Shown: in pieces, positions 25,275 through 36,348 of the stretch
Numbering within the stretch: the first letter of the stretch is position 1
Layout: every line of letters starts with the position of its first letter
Source: Pseudomonas entomophila
Lineage (GTDB): Bacteria; Pseudomonadota; Gammaproteobacteria; Pseudomonadales; Pseudomonadaceae
Direction of reading: 5' to 3'
Length of the DNA stretch: 64,000 bases
NCBI RefSeq assembly: GCF_023277925.1
Contig: NZ_CP063832.1
Location: 1,707,001 to 1,771,000 of the forward strand
Program-made: the position numbers and the translations under genes
The notes under the pieces: generated by a model
What the model saw: only the letters and a program-made list of their open reading frames with translations
Database searches by the model: none
Told to the model about the DNA's origin: nothing

Positions 25275-26897
25275 ATGTCGATCTTCTCCCAGGGCCTGAT
25301 GCCTGCCCCCGTCAATCATGTAGCCCTCACTCCGCTGAGCTTCATCGAGCGCACCGCCTCGGTATATGGCCACTACCCGGCCGTGATCCACGGCGCCATC
25401 CGCCGCGACTGGCGCCAGACCTACGCCCGCTGTCGGCGCCTGGCCAGCGCCCTCCAGGGCCGGGGCATCGGCCATGGCGACACGGTGGCGGTGATGCTGC
25501 CGAACATTCCGGCCATGCTCGAGGCGCACTTCGGCGTGCCGATGATCGGCGCGGTGCTCAACACCCTGAATGTACGCCTGGATGCCGAGGCCATTGCCTT
25601 CATGCTGCGCCATGGGGAAGCCAAGGTGCTGATCGGCGACCGTGAGTTCCACGGTGTTATCCGTGAAGCCCTGGCGCTGCTCGAATACCCACCGCTGGTG
25701 ATCGACGTGGACGATCCGGAGTACGGCGAAGGCCAGCCAATCAGTGAGCTGGACTACGAGGCCCTGCTCGCCGAGGGTGACCCTGCCTTCGCCTGGGCAT
25801 GGCCCGACGACGAATGGCAAGCGATCTCGCTCAACTACACCTCCGGCACCACCGGCAACCCCAAGGGCGTGGTCTACCACCACCGTGGCGCCTACCTCAA
25901 TGCCCTGGGCAACCAGATGACCTGGTCGATGGGCCAGCACCCGGTGTACCTGTGGACCTTGCCGATGTTCCACTGCAACGGATGGTGCTACCCCTGGACC
26001 ATCACCGCCCTGGCCGGCACCCATGTGTTCCTGCGCCGGGTCGACCCGCAGAAGATCCTCACCCTGATTCGCGAGCACCAGGTCAGCCACCTGTGCGGCG
26101 CGCCCATCGTGCTCAATGCGCTGGTCAACATGCCCGACAGCGCCAAAGCCGCCATCGACCACCCGGTGCACGCCATGGTCGCCGGCGCCGCGCCGCCGGC
26201 CAAGGTGATCGGCGCCGTTGAAGAGATGGGCATTCGCATCACCCACACCTACGGGCTGACCGAGGTCTACGGCCCGGTGACGGTGTGCGCCTGGCATGCC
26301 GAATGGGACGACCTGGCGCTGGAGGCACGGGCGGCGATCAAGTCGCGCCAGGGCGTGCGCTACCCCACCCTGGATGGGCTGATGGTGGCCGACCCGCACA
26401 CCCTCGAACCGGTGCCGCAGGATGGCGAGACCCTGGGGGAGATCTTCATGCGCGGCAACACCGTGATGAAGGGCTACCTGAAGAACCCCGAGGCTACCGC
26501 CGAGGCCTTCCGTGGCGGTTGGTTCCACACCGGCGACCTGGCCGTGCGACACCCGGACGGCTATGTCGAGATCAAGGACCGGCTCAAGGACATCATCATT
26601 TCCGGTGGCGAGAACATCTCCACCATCGAGGTGGAGGACGCCCTGTACAAGCACCCCGCCGTGCTCGAGGCCGCGGTGGTCGCCCGTCCCGACGAGAAAT
26701 GGGGCGAGACGCCCTGCGCCTTCGTGACGCTCAAGACTGGCCATGGCGCCACCCGCGAAGCCGAGATCATCGCCTGGTGCCGCGAGCACCTGGCCGGCTT
26801 CAAGGTGCCGAAGACCGTGGTGTTCGGCGAATTGCCCAAGACCAGCACGGGCAAGATCCAGAAGTACGTGCTGCGCGATCGGGCCAAAGCCCTGTAA
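25275..26897 (+). CDS. AMP-forming acyl-CoA synthetase (medium-chain/DmdB-like)
   Basis: This 540-residue ANL-family ligase carries YTSGTTGNPKGVVYHH near residue 195, THTYGLTEVYGP near 330, GGWFHTGDL, KDRLKDIIISGGENIS and the catalytic Lys in TSTGKIQKYVLR near the end. The family includes medium-chain acyl-CoA and 3-methylmercaptopropionate-CoA ligases. It is followed by an acyl-CoA dehydrogenase of the matching DmdC-like class, which makes a two-step acid activation and oxidation module. Start ATG 25275 follows AGGA. The divergent FixLJ-like system probably controls it. Confidence 0.88.
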   Translation: MSIFSQGLMPAPVNHVALTPLSFIERTASVYGHYPAVIHGAIRRDWRQTYARCRRLASALQGRGIGHGDTVAVMLPNIPAMLEAHFGVPMIGAVLNTLNVRLDAEAIAFMLRHGEAKVLIGDREFHGVIREALALLEYPPLVIDVDDPEYGEGQPISELDYEALLAEGDPAFAWAWPDDEWQAISLNYTSGTTGNPKGVVYHHRGAYLNALGNQMTWSMGQHPVYLWTLPMFHCNGWCYPWTITALAGTHVFLRRVDPQKILTLIREHQVSHLCGAPIVLNALVNMPDSAKAAIDHPVHAMVAGAAPPAKVIGAVEEMGIRITHTYGLTEVYGPVTVCAWHAEWDDLALEARAAIKSRQGVRYPTLDGLMVADPHTLEPVPQDGETLGEIFMRGNTVMKGYLKNPEATAEAFRGGWFHTGDLAVRHPDGYVEIKDRLKDIIISGGENISTIEVEDALYKHPAVLEAAVVARPDEKWGETPCAFVTLKTGHGATREAEIIAWCREHLAGFKVPKTVVFGELPKTSTGKIQKYVLRDRAKAL

Positions 26898-26912
26898 CCC
26901 CCCTGATTGTCC

Positions 26913-26996
26913 TGTAGGAGCGGCTTCAGCCGCGATCACCCGCAAAGCAGGTGCCAGGCACCGCGATGCCCGCATCGCGGCTGAAGCCGCTCCTAC
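26913..26996. repeat. REP inverted pair (GCGGCTTcAGCCGC type)
   Basis: A complete GTAGGAGCGGCTTCAGCCGCGATC pair with mirrored partner sits between two genes of one presumed operon (acyl-CoA synthetase and acyl-CoA dehydrogenase). There it could set their relative expression through mRNA processing. Confidence 0.9.
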
Positions 26997-27044
26997 AAGC
27001 CCCAAGCTGGGCACTTTCCCACAGAAACCAGACAAGAGCCTCAG

Positions 27045-28814
<1,770 letters not shown>

Positions 28815-28966
28815 TAAGCAGGGTCGTATCTGCGCAGGCCTGCCCTGGCACAGATACGACCCATCCTCATATGCGACGATTTTTCCTACAATTGATAGTC
28901 ATTCGCCATTAACACGTTCTCGACAGGCCCGCCCGCAGGTAGAATGCCGCAAAACCGGGAGCCGCA

Positions 28967-29974
28967 ATGAACCAGGACCGCCTCATTCCCAGCGAAGACG
29001 ATGCCATCACCGACGCCGCCGCGCACTGGTGCATGCGCCTGCACGCCGACGATTGCACGGCGGCCGAGCGCCAGGTGTTCAGCCAGTGGCTGGCCGCTGA
29101 CCCACGGCATGCCGAGGAATACCAGGCGATGCTGGAGATCTGGCAGACCGCCGACCTGCTCCCGCGTACGGCCACGGTCGTCGAGCTCAAGCCCTCGACA
29201 GCACGGCAGGCTCCAGCGCGCCATTGGCGCCCTTTCGCTTGCGCGGCGGCGGTTGCCCTGCTCGCCCTGCCCCTGGCCGGCTGGGTCGGCTGGGAGCAAG
29301 GCTGGCTGCCCAACAGCTACCAGCACTTCGCAACCACTGACCACCTGCAACGGGTGCGCCTGAGCGACGGCAGCAGCGTCGAGCTGAACCTGCACAGCGA
29401 GCTGCGCTACCTGAACTACAAGGACGAGCGTCGCGCCACCCTGGTCAAGGGCGAGGCGTTCTTCAAGGTCGCGCACGACAGCAGCCACCCGTTCATCGTC
29501 CATGCCGGCAACGGCCAGACCCGGGTGACCGGTACCCAGTTCAACGTGTGGAAGTACCAGGACCAGGTCAAGGTGACCCTGGTGGAGGGTTCGGTGCTGG
29601 TCAGCAGTGCCGGCAACTCCGGTGGCTACCGGCTTGGCCCGGGCATGCAGGCCAGCTACGACAAGGGCGATTTCGAGCCCCAGCTGGCCCAGCGCGACGA
29701 CTACGACAATAACCTGGCCTGGCGCAACGGCAAGTTGGTGCTGGACAACCTGAGCCTTGCCCAGGCGCTGCCGCTGATCAACCGCTACCTCGACAAGCCG
29801 CTGCTGCTGGCCGACGACAGCACCGCCGGTATTCGCATCAGCGGCATCTACAGCACGGCAGAGGTTGAACGCCTGGTCGACACCCTGCCCAAGGTGCTGC
29901 CGGTCTACCTCACCCGCAGCAAGGACGGCAGCACCGTCCTCAACCGAATCGTCCCGGCCCCCAGCCGCGGCTGA
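28967..29974 (+). CDS. FecR-family anti-sigma/regulator, orphan
   Basis: This 335-residue protein has the FecR layout: a cytosolic N-terminal DUF4880 part with the AAHWCMRLHADDCTAAERQVFSQW motif, one membrane helix (CAAAVALLALPLAGWVGW, near 90-108) and the periplasmic FecR domain (VRLSDGSSVELNLHSELRY, GEAFFKVAHDSSHPFIV). A C-terminal STN-like part ends it. FecR proteins link a TonB-dependent receptor to an ECF sigma factor. Neither partner is adjacent: the preceding gene is an acyl-CoA dehydrogenase and the next is an antiporter on the other strand. Confidence 0.9.
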   Translation: MNQDRLIPSEDDAITDAAAHWCMRLHADDCTAAERQVFSQWLAADPRHAEEYQAMLEIWQTADLLPRTATVVELKPSTARQAPARHWRPFACAAAVALLALPLAGWVGWEQGWLPNSYQHFATTDHLQRVRLSDGSSVELNLHSELRYLNYKDERRATLVKGEAFFKVAHDSSHPFIVHAGNGQTRVTGTQFNVWKYQDQVKVTLVEGSVLVSSAGNSGGYRLGPGMQASYDKGDFEPQLAQRDDYDNNLAWRNGKLVLDNLSLAQALPLINRYLDKPLLLADDSTAGIRISGIYSTAEVERLVDTLPKVLPVYLTRSKDGSTVLNRIVPAPSRG

Positions 29975-29983
29975 GGCCGTGCC

Positions 29984-31303
29984 TCAGAGGGTCATCGCCG
30001 CCAGCCAGCCAAAGGCCAGCAATGGCAGGTTGTAGTGGATGAAGGTCGGCACCACGGTATCCCAGATATGGTGGTGCTGGCCGTCCACGTTCAGGCCGGA
30101 GGTCGGCCCGAGGGTGGAGTCCGAGGCCGGCGAACCCGCATCCCCCAAGGCCCCGGCCGTACCAACGATGCATACCGTGGCGACCGGGTCGAAGCCAAGT
30201 TGCACGCACAGCGGCACGAAGATCGCCGCCAGGATCGGCACCGTCGAGAACGACGAACCGATGCCCATGGTCACCAGCAACCCCACCAGCAGCATCAGCA
30301 GCGCGCCGACACCCTTGCTGTGGTCGATCCACTGAGCCGAGGCCTCCACCAGAGTCTTCACTTCCCCCGTGGCCTTCATCACCTCGGCAAAGCCGGAGGC
30401 GGCAATCATGATGAAGCCAATCATGGCCATCATCTTCATGCCTTCGGTGAACAGGTCGTCGGTCTCCCTCCAGCGCACGATGCCCGACAGCGAGAAGATC
30501 AGGAAACCGACCATGGCGCCGATGATCATCGAGTCCAGCCACAGCTGGATGATGAACGCCGAGGCGATGGCGACACCCGCCACCAGCAGGGTCAACGGGT
30601 TGTACTGCACGCTGACCTGTTCCACCTGCTCGATGCGCGCCAGGTCGTAGTCACGCTTCTTGCGGTAGCTGAAGAATACCGCCAGCAGCAGGCCGGCCAA
30701 CATGCCCGCGGCCGGGATGGCCATGGCATGGGTCACGTTCACGCCACTGACATCCACGCCGGCACGGCTGACGTTGGCCAGCAGGATCTCGTTGAGGAAG
30801 ATGTTGCCAAAACCCACCGGCAGGAACATGTAAGGGGTGATCAGGCCGAAGGTCATCACGCAGGCGATCAGGCGGCGATCAAGGCGCAGGCGCGTCAGCA
30901 CATACAGCAGCGGCGGCACCAGCAGGGGAATGAAGGCGATATGGATCGGCAGGATGTTCTGCGACGAAACCGCCACCACCAGCATCAACCCGATCAACAG
31001 CCACTTCACCTTGCCGCCATCTTTGTGGCCCTGCCGGTCGACCATGGCCAAGGCGCGGTCGGCCAGGGCATGGGCCAGCCCAGACTTGGCGATGGCCACG
31101 GCAAACGCGCCGAGCAAGGCATACGAGAGCGCCACCGTGGCACCGCCGCCCAGGCCGCCGTTGAAGGCCTTGAGGGTGCCTTCGATACCCAGCCCACCGA
31201 CCAGCCCCCCGGCCAGGGCGCCGATGATCAGCGCGATGACTACATGCACGCGGGACAGGCTCAGTACCAGCATCAGCCCGACCGCGGCAATCACTGCATT
31301 CAT
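29984..31303 (-). CDS. Na+/H+ antiporter family protein (NhaC/YuiF-like)
   Basis: This 439-residue inner-membrane protein has about 11-12 hydrophobic helices. Its sequence (LIIGALAGGLVGGLGIEGTL, ALLGAFAVAIAKSGLA, FGLITPYMFLPVGFGN, DAGSPASDSTLGPTSGLN) fits the putative Na+/H+ antiporter family found beside amino-acid genes. A role in amino-acid or ion exchange is possible. ATG 31303 has GAGGT seven bases ahead; TTG three codons earlier was not chosen. It converges with the FecR gene at a nine-base gap. Confidence 0.8.
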   Translation of the reverse strand: MNAVIAAVGLMLVLSLSRVHVVIALIIGALAGGLVGGLGIEGTLKAFNGGLGGGATVALSYALLGAFAVAIAKSGLAHALADRALAMVDRQGHKDGGKVKWLLIGLMLVVAVSSQNILPIHIAFIPLLVPPLLYVLTRLRLDRRLIACVMTFGLITPYMFLPVGFGNIFLNEILLANVSRAGVDVSGVNVTHAMAIPAAGMLAGLLLAVFFSYRKKRDYDLARIEQVEQVSVQYNPLTLLVAGVAIASAFIIQLWLDSMIIGAMVGFLIFSLSGIVRWRETDDLFTEGMKMMAMIGFIMIAASGFAEVMKATGEVKTLVEASAQWIDHSKGVGALLMLLVGLLVTMGIGSSFSTVPILAAIFVPLCVQLGFDPVATVCIVGTAGALGDAGSPASDSTLGPTSGLNVDGQHHHIWDTVVPTFIHYNLPLLAFGWLAAMTL

Positions 31304-31500
31304 GGTGTGCAAACCTCGTTACGACAGACAAAAAGCGAGCGTTCCGGCAACAGGCCGCGCACAGGCGGTAGCCGGACCATGGGATGTTGTTATGAAGGGC
31401 GCACACTCTGAAGCACAGGCCGTGATATGTCAAAACCGTCTGCCCCGCGGCCCTTCGCTTGCTATAGACGAACGTCGAAGCTTTAAATTGAACGTTTGAA

Positions 31501-31527
31501 TAAAGAAAAAAGGGCGACCGCCGACAC
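31501..31527 (+). promoter_or_regulatory. Sigma28 (FliA) promoter of the chemoreceptor gene
   Basis: TAAAGAAA and GCCGACAC are separated by exactly 11 bases. The FliA consensus is TAAAGTTT-N11-GCCGATAA, so TAAAG and GCCGA are intact. The leader to the ATG at 31567 would be about 30 bases. Confidence 0.65.
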
Positions 31528-31566
31528 AGTCGGCAGCATCAAACCTATTAGAACGGAATTGCCCCA

Positions 31567-33714
31567 ATGCCTTCGCTGCGACAACTCTCGATTCAATGGA
31601 AGATCACACTGCTGGCAGGTTTGTGCCTGGCGGCCATCGTCACCCTGCTGGTCGGCCTTTCGCTGTACCGCATGGACCACAGCTCGGACCTGGTCAAGGC
31701 CAGCAGCATGAAGATGCTCACCGAGGCGGCCCAGTCGCGCATCGAATCCCAGGGCGAGGTCCAGGCCCTGAACATCCGCCGCCAGTTCATGGACGCCTAC
31801 CAGTACGGCGCCGGCTTCGCCCGCCAGGTGCTGTTCCTGCGCGAGCAGGCGGAAAAACGCTTCCTCGATGCCTACGACCTGCGCCAGGACATGACCGCCC
31901 AAGTGCGCGCGGCCTTGCAGGCCAACCCCGACCTGCTCGGCCTGTCGCTGGTGTTCGAACCGGGCGCGCTGGACGGCAAGGATAAGCTGTTCGCCGGCCA
32001 GGACGCGCTGGGCAGCAACGAAACCGGGCGTTTCGCCCTCTACTGGTCGCAACCCCGCGCCGGCCAGCTGACCTCGATGGCCCTGCCCGAGCACGACATG
32101 GCCAACACCGAGATCGGCCCCAGCGGCCAGCCGGCCAACACCTGGTGGGTGTGCCCGCGCAGCAGCGGCCAGGTGTGCGTGGTGGAGCCGTACTTCTATG
32201 ACATCGACGGCCAGCGCGTGCTGATGACCAGCATCGTCTTCCCGCTCAAGGCCAACGGTAAAGTGATCGCCACGCTGTCCATCGACATCAACCTCAACAG
32301 CCTGCAGGCCCTCAGCCAGACGGCCAGCCGCAGCCTGTACGAAGGCCGCACCACGGTCGGCATCCTCAGCCCGGTCGGTTTGCTGGCCGGCTACAGCGCC
32401 GACGCCACCAAGCTGGCCCAGCGCTTCGACCAGGTCGACCGTGCCCAGGGCGCCGAGATGGTGCGCAAGCTCGGTGAAGGCAAACTGCAGATCCTCCACG
32501 ACCAGCAACGCCTGAAAGTGCTGGCCGCGTTCGAGCCGATTCCCGGCGGCAAACCCTGGGGCGTACTGCTCGACGTCCCGGAAAGCGCCCTCACCGGCCC
32601 GGCCGAAACCCTCAAGGTCGAACTCGACGCCCTCAACACCAGCGGCACCCTGCTGGAACTGGGCCTGGGCCTGGCCGCCGCCATCGCCGGCCTGCTGCTG
32701 GTATGGCTGATGGCCCGTGGCGTGACCCGGCCTATCCTCGGCGTGGCAACCATGCTCAAGGACATCGCCAGCGGCGAAGGCGACCTGACCCGCCGCCTGC
32801 AGTACGCCAAGCAGGACGAACTGGGTGAACTGGCGGGCTGGTTCAACCGCTTCCTCGACAAGTTGCAACCGACCATCGCCGAGGTAAAACGCTCGGTACA
32901 GGCCGCCCGTGGTACCGCCGACCAGTCGGCGGCCATCGCCGCCGAGACCAGCGCCGGCATGGAGCAGCAGTACCGCCAGGTCGACCAGGTGGCCACCGCC
33001 TCCCATGAAATGAGCGCCACCGCCCAGGATGTCGCCCGCAGCGCGGCCCAGGCCGCCCAGGCCGCGCGCGATGCCGACCAGGCCACCCGCGAAGGCCTGG
33101 CGGTGATCGACCGCACCACCACCAGCATCGACACCCTGGCCGCCGACATGAGCAGCGCCATGGCCCAAGTCGAAGGGCTGGCGCAGAACAGCGAGAAGAT
33201 CGGTTCGGTGCTGGAGGTGATCCGCTCGATCGCCGAACAGACCAACCTGCTGGCGCTCAACGCCGCCATCGAGGCCGCCCGTGCCGGTGAAGCTGGACGT
33301 GGCTTCGCGGTGGTCGCCGACGAGGTGCGCAACCTGGCCCGCCGCACCCAGGAATCGGTGGAAGAAACCCGCCAGGTGATCGAGGCCCTGCAGGCCGGCA
33401 CCCAAGTGGTGGTGGGCGCCATGGACAGCAGCCATCGCCAGGCCCAGGGCGGAGTGGAACAGGTCGGCCAGGCCGTCACCGCGCTGCAACGCATCGGCCA
33501 GGCCGTAACGGTGATCACCGACATGAACCTGCAGATCGCCAGCGCCGCGGAAGAGCAAAGCGCAGTGGCCGAGGAGATCAACAGCAACGTCGCCACCATC
33601 CGCGATGTCACTGAATCGCTGTCGGGCCAGGCCAACGAATCGGCGCGAGTCAGCCAGTCGCTAAACAGCCTGGCCAACCAGCAGCAAGGCTTGATGGACC
33701 AGTTCCGCGTCTGA
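31567..33714 (+). CDS. Methyl-accepting chemotaxis protein with double-Cache sensor
   Basis: This 715-residue transmembrane chemoreceptor has helices near residues 11-30 and 360-382. Between them lies a roughly 330-residue periplasmic dCache-like domain ([11 protein letters not shown] and [23 protein letters not shown] in its membrane-distal module). HAMP follows, then the signalling coiled coil with the conserved hairpin tip ([23 protein letters not shown], then [18 protein letters not shown]). No C-terminal CheR-binding pentapeptide is seen; it ends MDQFRV. The ligand is unknown. Confidence 0.93.
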   Translation: MPSLRQLSIQWKITLLAGLCLAAIVTLLVGLSLYRMDHSSDLVKASSMKMLTEAAQSRIESQGEVQALNIRRQFMDAYQYGAGFARQVLFLREQAEKRFLDAYDLRQDMTAQVRAALQANPDLLGLSLVFEPGALDGKDKLFAGQDALGSNETGRFALYWSQPRAGQLTSMALPEHDMANTEIGPSGQPANTWWVCPRSSGQVCVVEPYFYDIDGQRVLMTSIVFPLKANGKVIATLSIDINLNSLQALSQTASRSLYEGRTTVGILSPVGLLAGYSADATKLAQRFDQVDRAQGAEMVRKLGEGKLQILHDQQRLKVLAAFEPIPGGKPWGVLLDVPESALTGPAETLKVELDALNTSGTLLELGLGLAAAIAGLLLVWLMARGVTRPILGVATMLKDIASGEGDLTRRLQYAKQDELGELAGWFNRFLDKLQPTIAEVKRSVQAARGTADQSAAIAAETSAGMEQQYRQVDQVATASHEMSATAQDVARSAAQAAQAARDADQATREGLAVIDRTTTSIDTLAADMSSAMAQVEGLAQNSEKIGSVLEVIRSIAEQTNLLALNAAIEAARAGEAGRGFAVVADEVRNLARRTQESVEETRQVIEALQAGTQVVVGAMDSSHRQAQGGVEQVGQAVTALQRIGQAVTVITDMNLQIASAAEEQSAVAEEINSNVATIRDVTESLSGQANESARVSQSLNSLANQQQGLMDQFRV

Positions 33715-33770
33715 CCCTCACCCCAGAAAATGGCCGGCCTCCTGCTGGGGTCGGCCTTGCCGAGCCCCCT

Positions 33771-33812
33771 TAGGAGCCAGCCTTGCTGGCGAACACCGGC
33801 AAAGCCGGTGCC
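33771..33812. repeat. Single REP-like unit (CCAGCCTTGCTGG type)
   Basis: TAGGAGCCAGCCTTGCTGGCGAAC is followed by a small ACCGGCAAAGCCGGT hairpin. It lies between the convergent chemoreceptor and recombinase genes, where it may serve as terminator. Confidence 0.65.
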
Positions 33813-33821
33813 ATCTCCCAC

Positions 33822-34736
33822 TCAGTAATCGAACCGTTCCACCGCCCGCCGCCGATCATTGTCATCCCGCCGGTCATACCCCGCCGTGGTCTGGATATTG
33901 GCGTGGTGCGCCAGCTTCTGGGCGATCGACAGGTCGTGTTCCTCGATCACCCGGGTAATGAACGCCCGGCGAAAATCATGGGGCATGATCTTCGCCCCGA
34001 CCTGCGCCCCACGCTGGCGGGCGATGTAGTAGATGGCGTGCTTGGTGATGCGCGCCCGGGTGATATGGCTGCCCCGGCGAATACGGTTGAACAGGAACGC
34101 ATCGTCACGCTCCCCCGCCGGCAAGTGCTGGCGGCGTAGGTCGAGCCAGGCCTGCAACTTGTCAAACGCCCAGGCCGGCGCGTACTTGACCAGTTCACGA
34201 TTGCCCTTGCCCAGCACCTGCACGCTGCGCTCGTTGAAGTCGACCTGGGCCAGGTTCACGTCCACCGATTCCGACTTGCGCATGCCGGTGCCATACAGCA
34301 GCGCGAGGATCGCCGCATCGCGCACGCCCTGTGGTCGCGGATCGGCGGCGCAAACATCCATCAGCTCACGGATCAGGCTGCGCCGCAGGTTGCGTCCTGC
34401 GGGCAGTCGGCTGCCGCTGGCCGGCTTGATTTCACGGATCTTCAGCAGATGCTCGTGTTCGATCAGACCCTGGCGCCAGGCTTCGTTCATGACCCCACGC
34501 ACCGCATTCACATACAGCGACGAGGTATTCGGTGCATAGTCGTCCGCGCGCAGGGCCGCCACCAGGGCGATCACATGGCCGGGCTCGAGATGGTGCCAAG
34601 GCACATCGACGATATCGCAATCGACGAAACCCAGCCGATCGGCGGCGTCCTGGAGGATGTAGCGCATGGTCAACTGGCTGGACGGCGCCAGGCGCGCGAG
34701 ATACTGCAACAGTGGGTTGCGCAGGAGGTCGGTCAC
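33822..34736 (-). CDS. Solitary tyrosine recombinase (phage-integrase family)
   Basis: This 304-residue XerC/D-like recombinase has an N-terminal SAM-like core-binding part and a C-terminal catalytic domain. All catalytic residues are visible: Arg153 (GTGMRKSES), His253 and Arg256 (MPHDFRRAF), His278 (HHANIQTT) and the nucleophile Tyr287 nine residues later. The best start is GTG 34736, with AGGA eight bases upstream; a longer frame to 34835 is basic and uncharacteristic. No phage or transposon genes, and no repeat resembling att sites, surround it, so its substrate is unknown. Confidence 0.85.
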   Translation of the reverse strand: MTDLLRNPLLQYLARLAPSSQLTMRYILQDAADRLGFVDCDIVDVPWHHLEPGHVIALVAALRADDYAPNTSSLYVNAVRGVMNEAWRQGLIEHEHLLKIREIKPASGSRLPAGRNLRRSLIRELMDVCAADPRPQGVRDAAILALLYGTGMRKSESVDVNLAQVDFNERSVQVLGKGNRELVKYAPAWAFDKLQAWLDLRRQHLPAGERDDAFLFNRIRRGSHITRARITKHAIYYIARQRGAQVGAKIMPHDFRRAFITRVIEEHDLSIAQKLAHHANIQTTAGYDRRDDNDRRRAVERFDY

Positions 34737-34949
34737 AACGGGAATCCTGTAGCGGAGCTTCGGCGCGAGATGGCAACGAGAAGCGCAAGGCAAGTCATAT
34801 CGACCATGATTCAAGTCAGAATGACAATAAAGCATCAGGTCATTATGACCTATGCAAGTGCCATCACCTTGATATACAACGGTTTCGGCGATGGCACGGA
34901 TCGTGATGGTACCCCATACACTCCCGCTGATCGAACCAAGGTTCTCCTC

Positions 34950-36131
34950 ATGCTCATCCAGCCCATCGCCGCACGTCCGCGCCAGGCCCTCTGGGCCCTT
35001 GGCTTTCGCCCGTTCTTCCTAGGCGGCAGCCTGTTCGCCTTACTTGCCTTGCTGCTGTGGGCCGGTACCCTGACGGGCACCCTGCAGCTTTCACCCTCGG
35101 GGGGCATGCTGGCCTGGCACCGCCATGAAATGCTCTATGGCTTTGCCGCTGCCATCGTTGCTGGTTTTTTGCTGACGGCCGTGCAGAACTGGAGCGGCAT
35201 TCCCGGCCTGGGTGGTCGCCCCCTGATGGGTTTGTTCCTGCTCTGGCTGCTGGCACGGGCAAGCTGGTTCCTGCCGCTGCCGGCAGGGTTGATGGTAGTG
35301 CTCCAGGGCGCTTTCCTGCCCCTGGTTGCCGTGGCCCTGGCACGGCCAATCATCCAGCGGCGCCTGCGTAACAATTACCCGATCGTGGTGCTGGTCCTGC
35401 TGCTGGCGTCCTGCCAGTGGTTGACGCTGGTGGGCTGGTTGAACCACGACGAAAGCTGGCAACGGCGTGGCGTGCTTGCCGGGCTCTGGCTGGTGGCAGC
35501 GATGATGAGCGTGATCGGCGGCCGGGTGATCCCCTTCTTCACCCGTCGCGGGCTGGGCAACATGACCCCGGCACCCGCACGCCCCTGGCTGGACCGCACC
35601 TGCCTGGTGGCGAGCGTGGCCCTTCCAGTCAGCTACCTGGCGGGGTTCAACGACACCCCACAGCCGTTGATGGCCTTGCTGTTCGGCACCCTGGCCGTGC
35701 TGCACGGGGCACGCCTGGTACTGTGGCACGACCGTGGCCTCTGGTACGTGCCACTGTTGTGGTCGCTGCACTTGGCCTATGCCTGGCTGGTGCCGGCGTG
35801 CCTGGGGCTGGCGGTGTGGCATGCCGGGGTGGAAATCAACCCGAGCCTGGCGGCCCATGCGCTCACGGTCGGGGGCATGACCGGGCTGATCGTGGCCATG
35901 ATGGCGCGGGTCAGTCTCGGACACACCGGGCGCCCCCTGCAGGTGCCGCGCAGTGTCGGTTGGGCCTTCGCGCTGATCCAACTGGCGGCGCTGGCACGGG
36001 TGGCACTGGTGCCGTTCACGCCGCTGGGGCTGGGTGTGTCGGTGCTTTTGGGCTGTGCTGCGTTGTTGCTGTTCCTGTGGCATTACCTGCCGATCCTGAT
36101 GCGCCCCAGGGTGGATGGGATGCCGGGATAG
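34950..36131 (+). CDS. nnrS: NnrS family heme-copper membrane protein
   Basis: This 393-residue inner-membrane protein has about 12 hydrophobic helices. Family features are the N-terminal RQALWALGFRPFFLGGSLFA, WHRHEMLYGFAAAIVAGFLLTAVQNW and MTGLIVAMMARVSLGHTGRPL, with conserved His residues as heme/metal ligands. NnrS proteins ease nitrosative stress and often accompany denitrification genes. A much longer open frame continues upstream, but ATG 34950 (AAGG ribosome-binding site) begins the conserved protein. A half NNR/ANR-like site, TTGATATACAAC, occurs near 34869 but is unconvincing. Confidence 0.9.
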   Translation: MLIQPIAARPRQALWALGFRPFFLGGSLFALLALLLWAGTLTGTLQLSPSGGMLAWHRHEMLYGFAAAIVAGFLLTAVQNWSGIPGLGGRPLMGLFLLWLLARASWFLPLPAGLMVVLQGAFLPLVAVALARPIIQRRLRNNYPIVVLVLLLASCQWLTLVGWLNHDESWQRRGVLAGLWLVAAMMSVIGGRVIPFFTRRGLGNMTPAPARPWLDRTCLVASVALPVSYLAGFNDTPQPLMALLFGTLAVLHGARLVLWHDRGLWYVPLLWSLHLAYAWLVPACLGLAVWHAGVEINPSLAAHALTVGGMTGLIVAMMARVSLGHTGRPLQVPRSVGWAFALIQLAALARVALVPFTPLGLGVSVLLGCAALLLFLWHYLPILMRPRVDGMPG

Positions 36132-36157
36132 CGGAGCGCCTGCAATGGTTGCGAGCT

Positions 36158-36240
36158 GTAGGAGCGGCTTCAGCCGCGATCACCCGCGAAGCGGGTGCCA
36201 GACACCGCGTTGTCTGTATCGCGGCTAAAGCCGCTCCTAC
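36158..36240. repeat. REP inverted pair (GCGGCTTcAGCCGC type)
   Basis: A full pair with GTAGGAGCGG head and CCGCTCCTAC tail lies between nnrS and the DUF1345 gene, 108 bases before the latter's start. Confidence 0.9.
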
Positions 36241-36348
36241 AGAGGTCCTGTCAAACCGATGTTCCATGAAAGCAGGTTGGCATTGCTGCTCGCCCGGCAA
36301 CGTCGTGTGGTCTACAGTTGCAGCGCCCCCCTCCAAGTCCGAGACAGC

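Noticed and set aside
28890..28915. Fur box upstream of the FecR gene
   Set aside because: Only the central TGATA-TCATT part matches; the flanking positions do not, so it is not annotated as a site.
31483..33558. A 691-codon minus-strand frame opposite the chemoreceptor
   Set aside because: It mirrors the chemoreceptor gene and has no recognisable domain or ribosome-binding site. The same applies to the long frames at 5046-6632, 13634-14947 and 19499-21217.
34860..34890. ANR/Dnr box ahead of nnrS
   Set aside because: TTGATATACAAC has only one good half site.
34449..34949. N-terminal extension of NnrS from the longer open frame
   Set aside because: These 167 codons overlap the recombinase gene antisense and lack family resemblance; NnrS begins at 34950.
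33700..34950. Prophage or genomic island around the tyrosine recombinase
   Set aside because: Neighbours are a chemoreceptor and nnrS, with no phage genes, tRNA or direct repeats.
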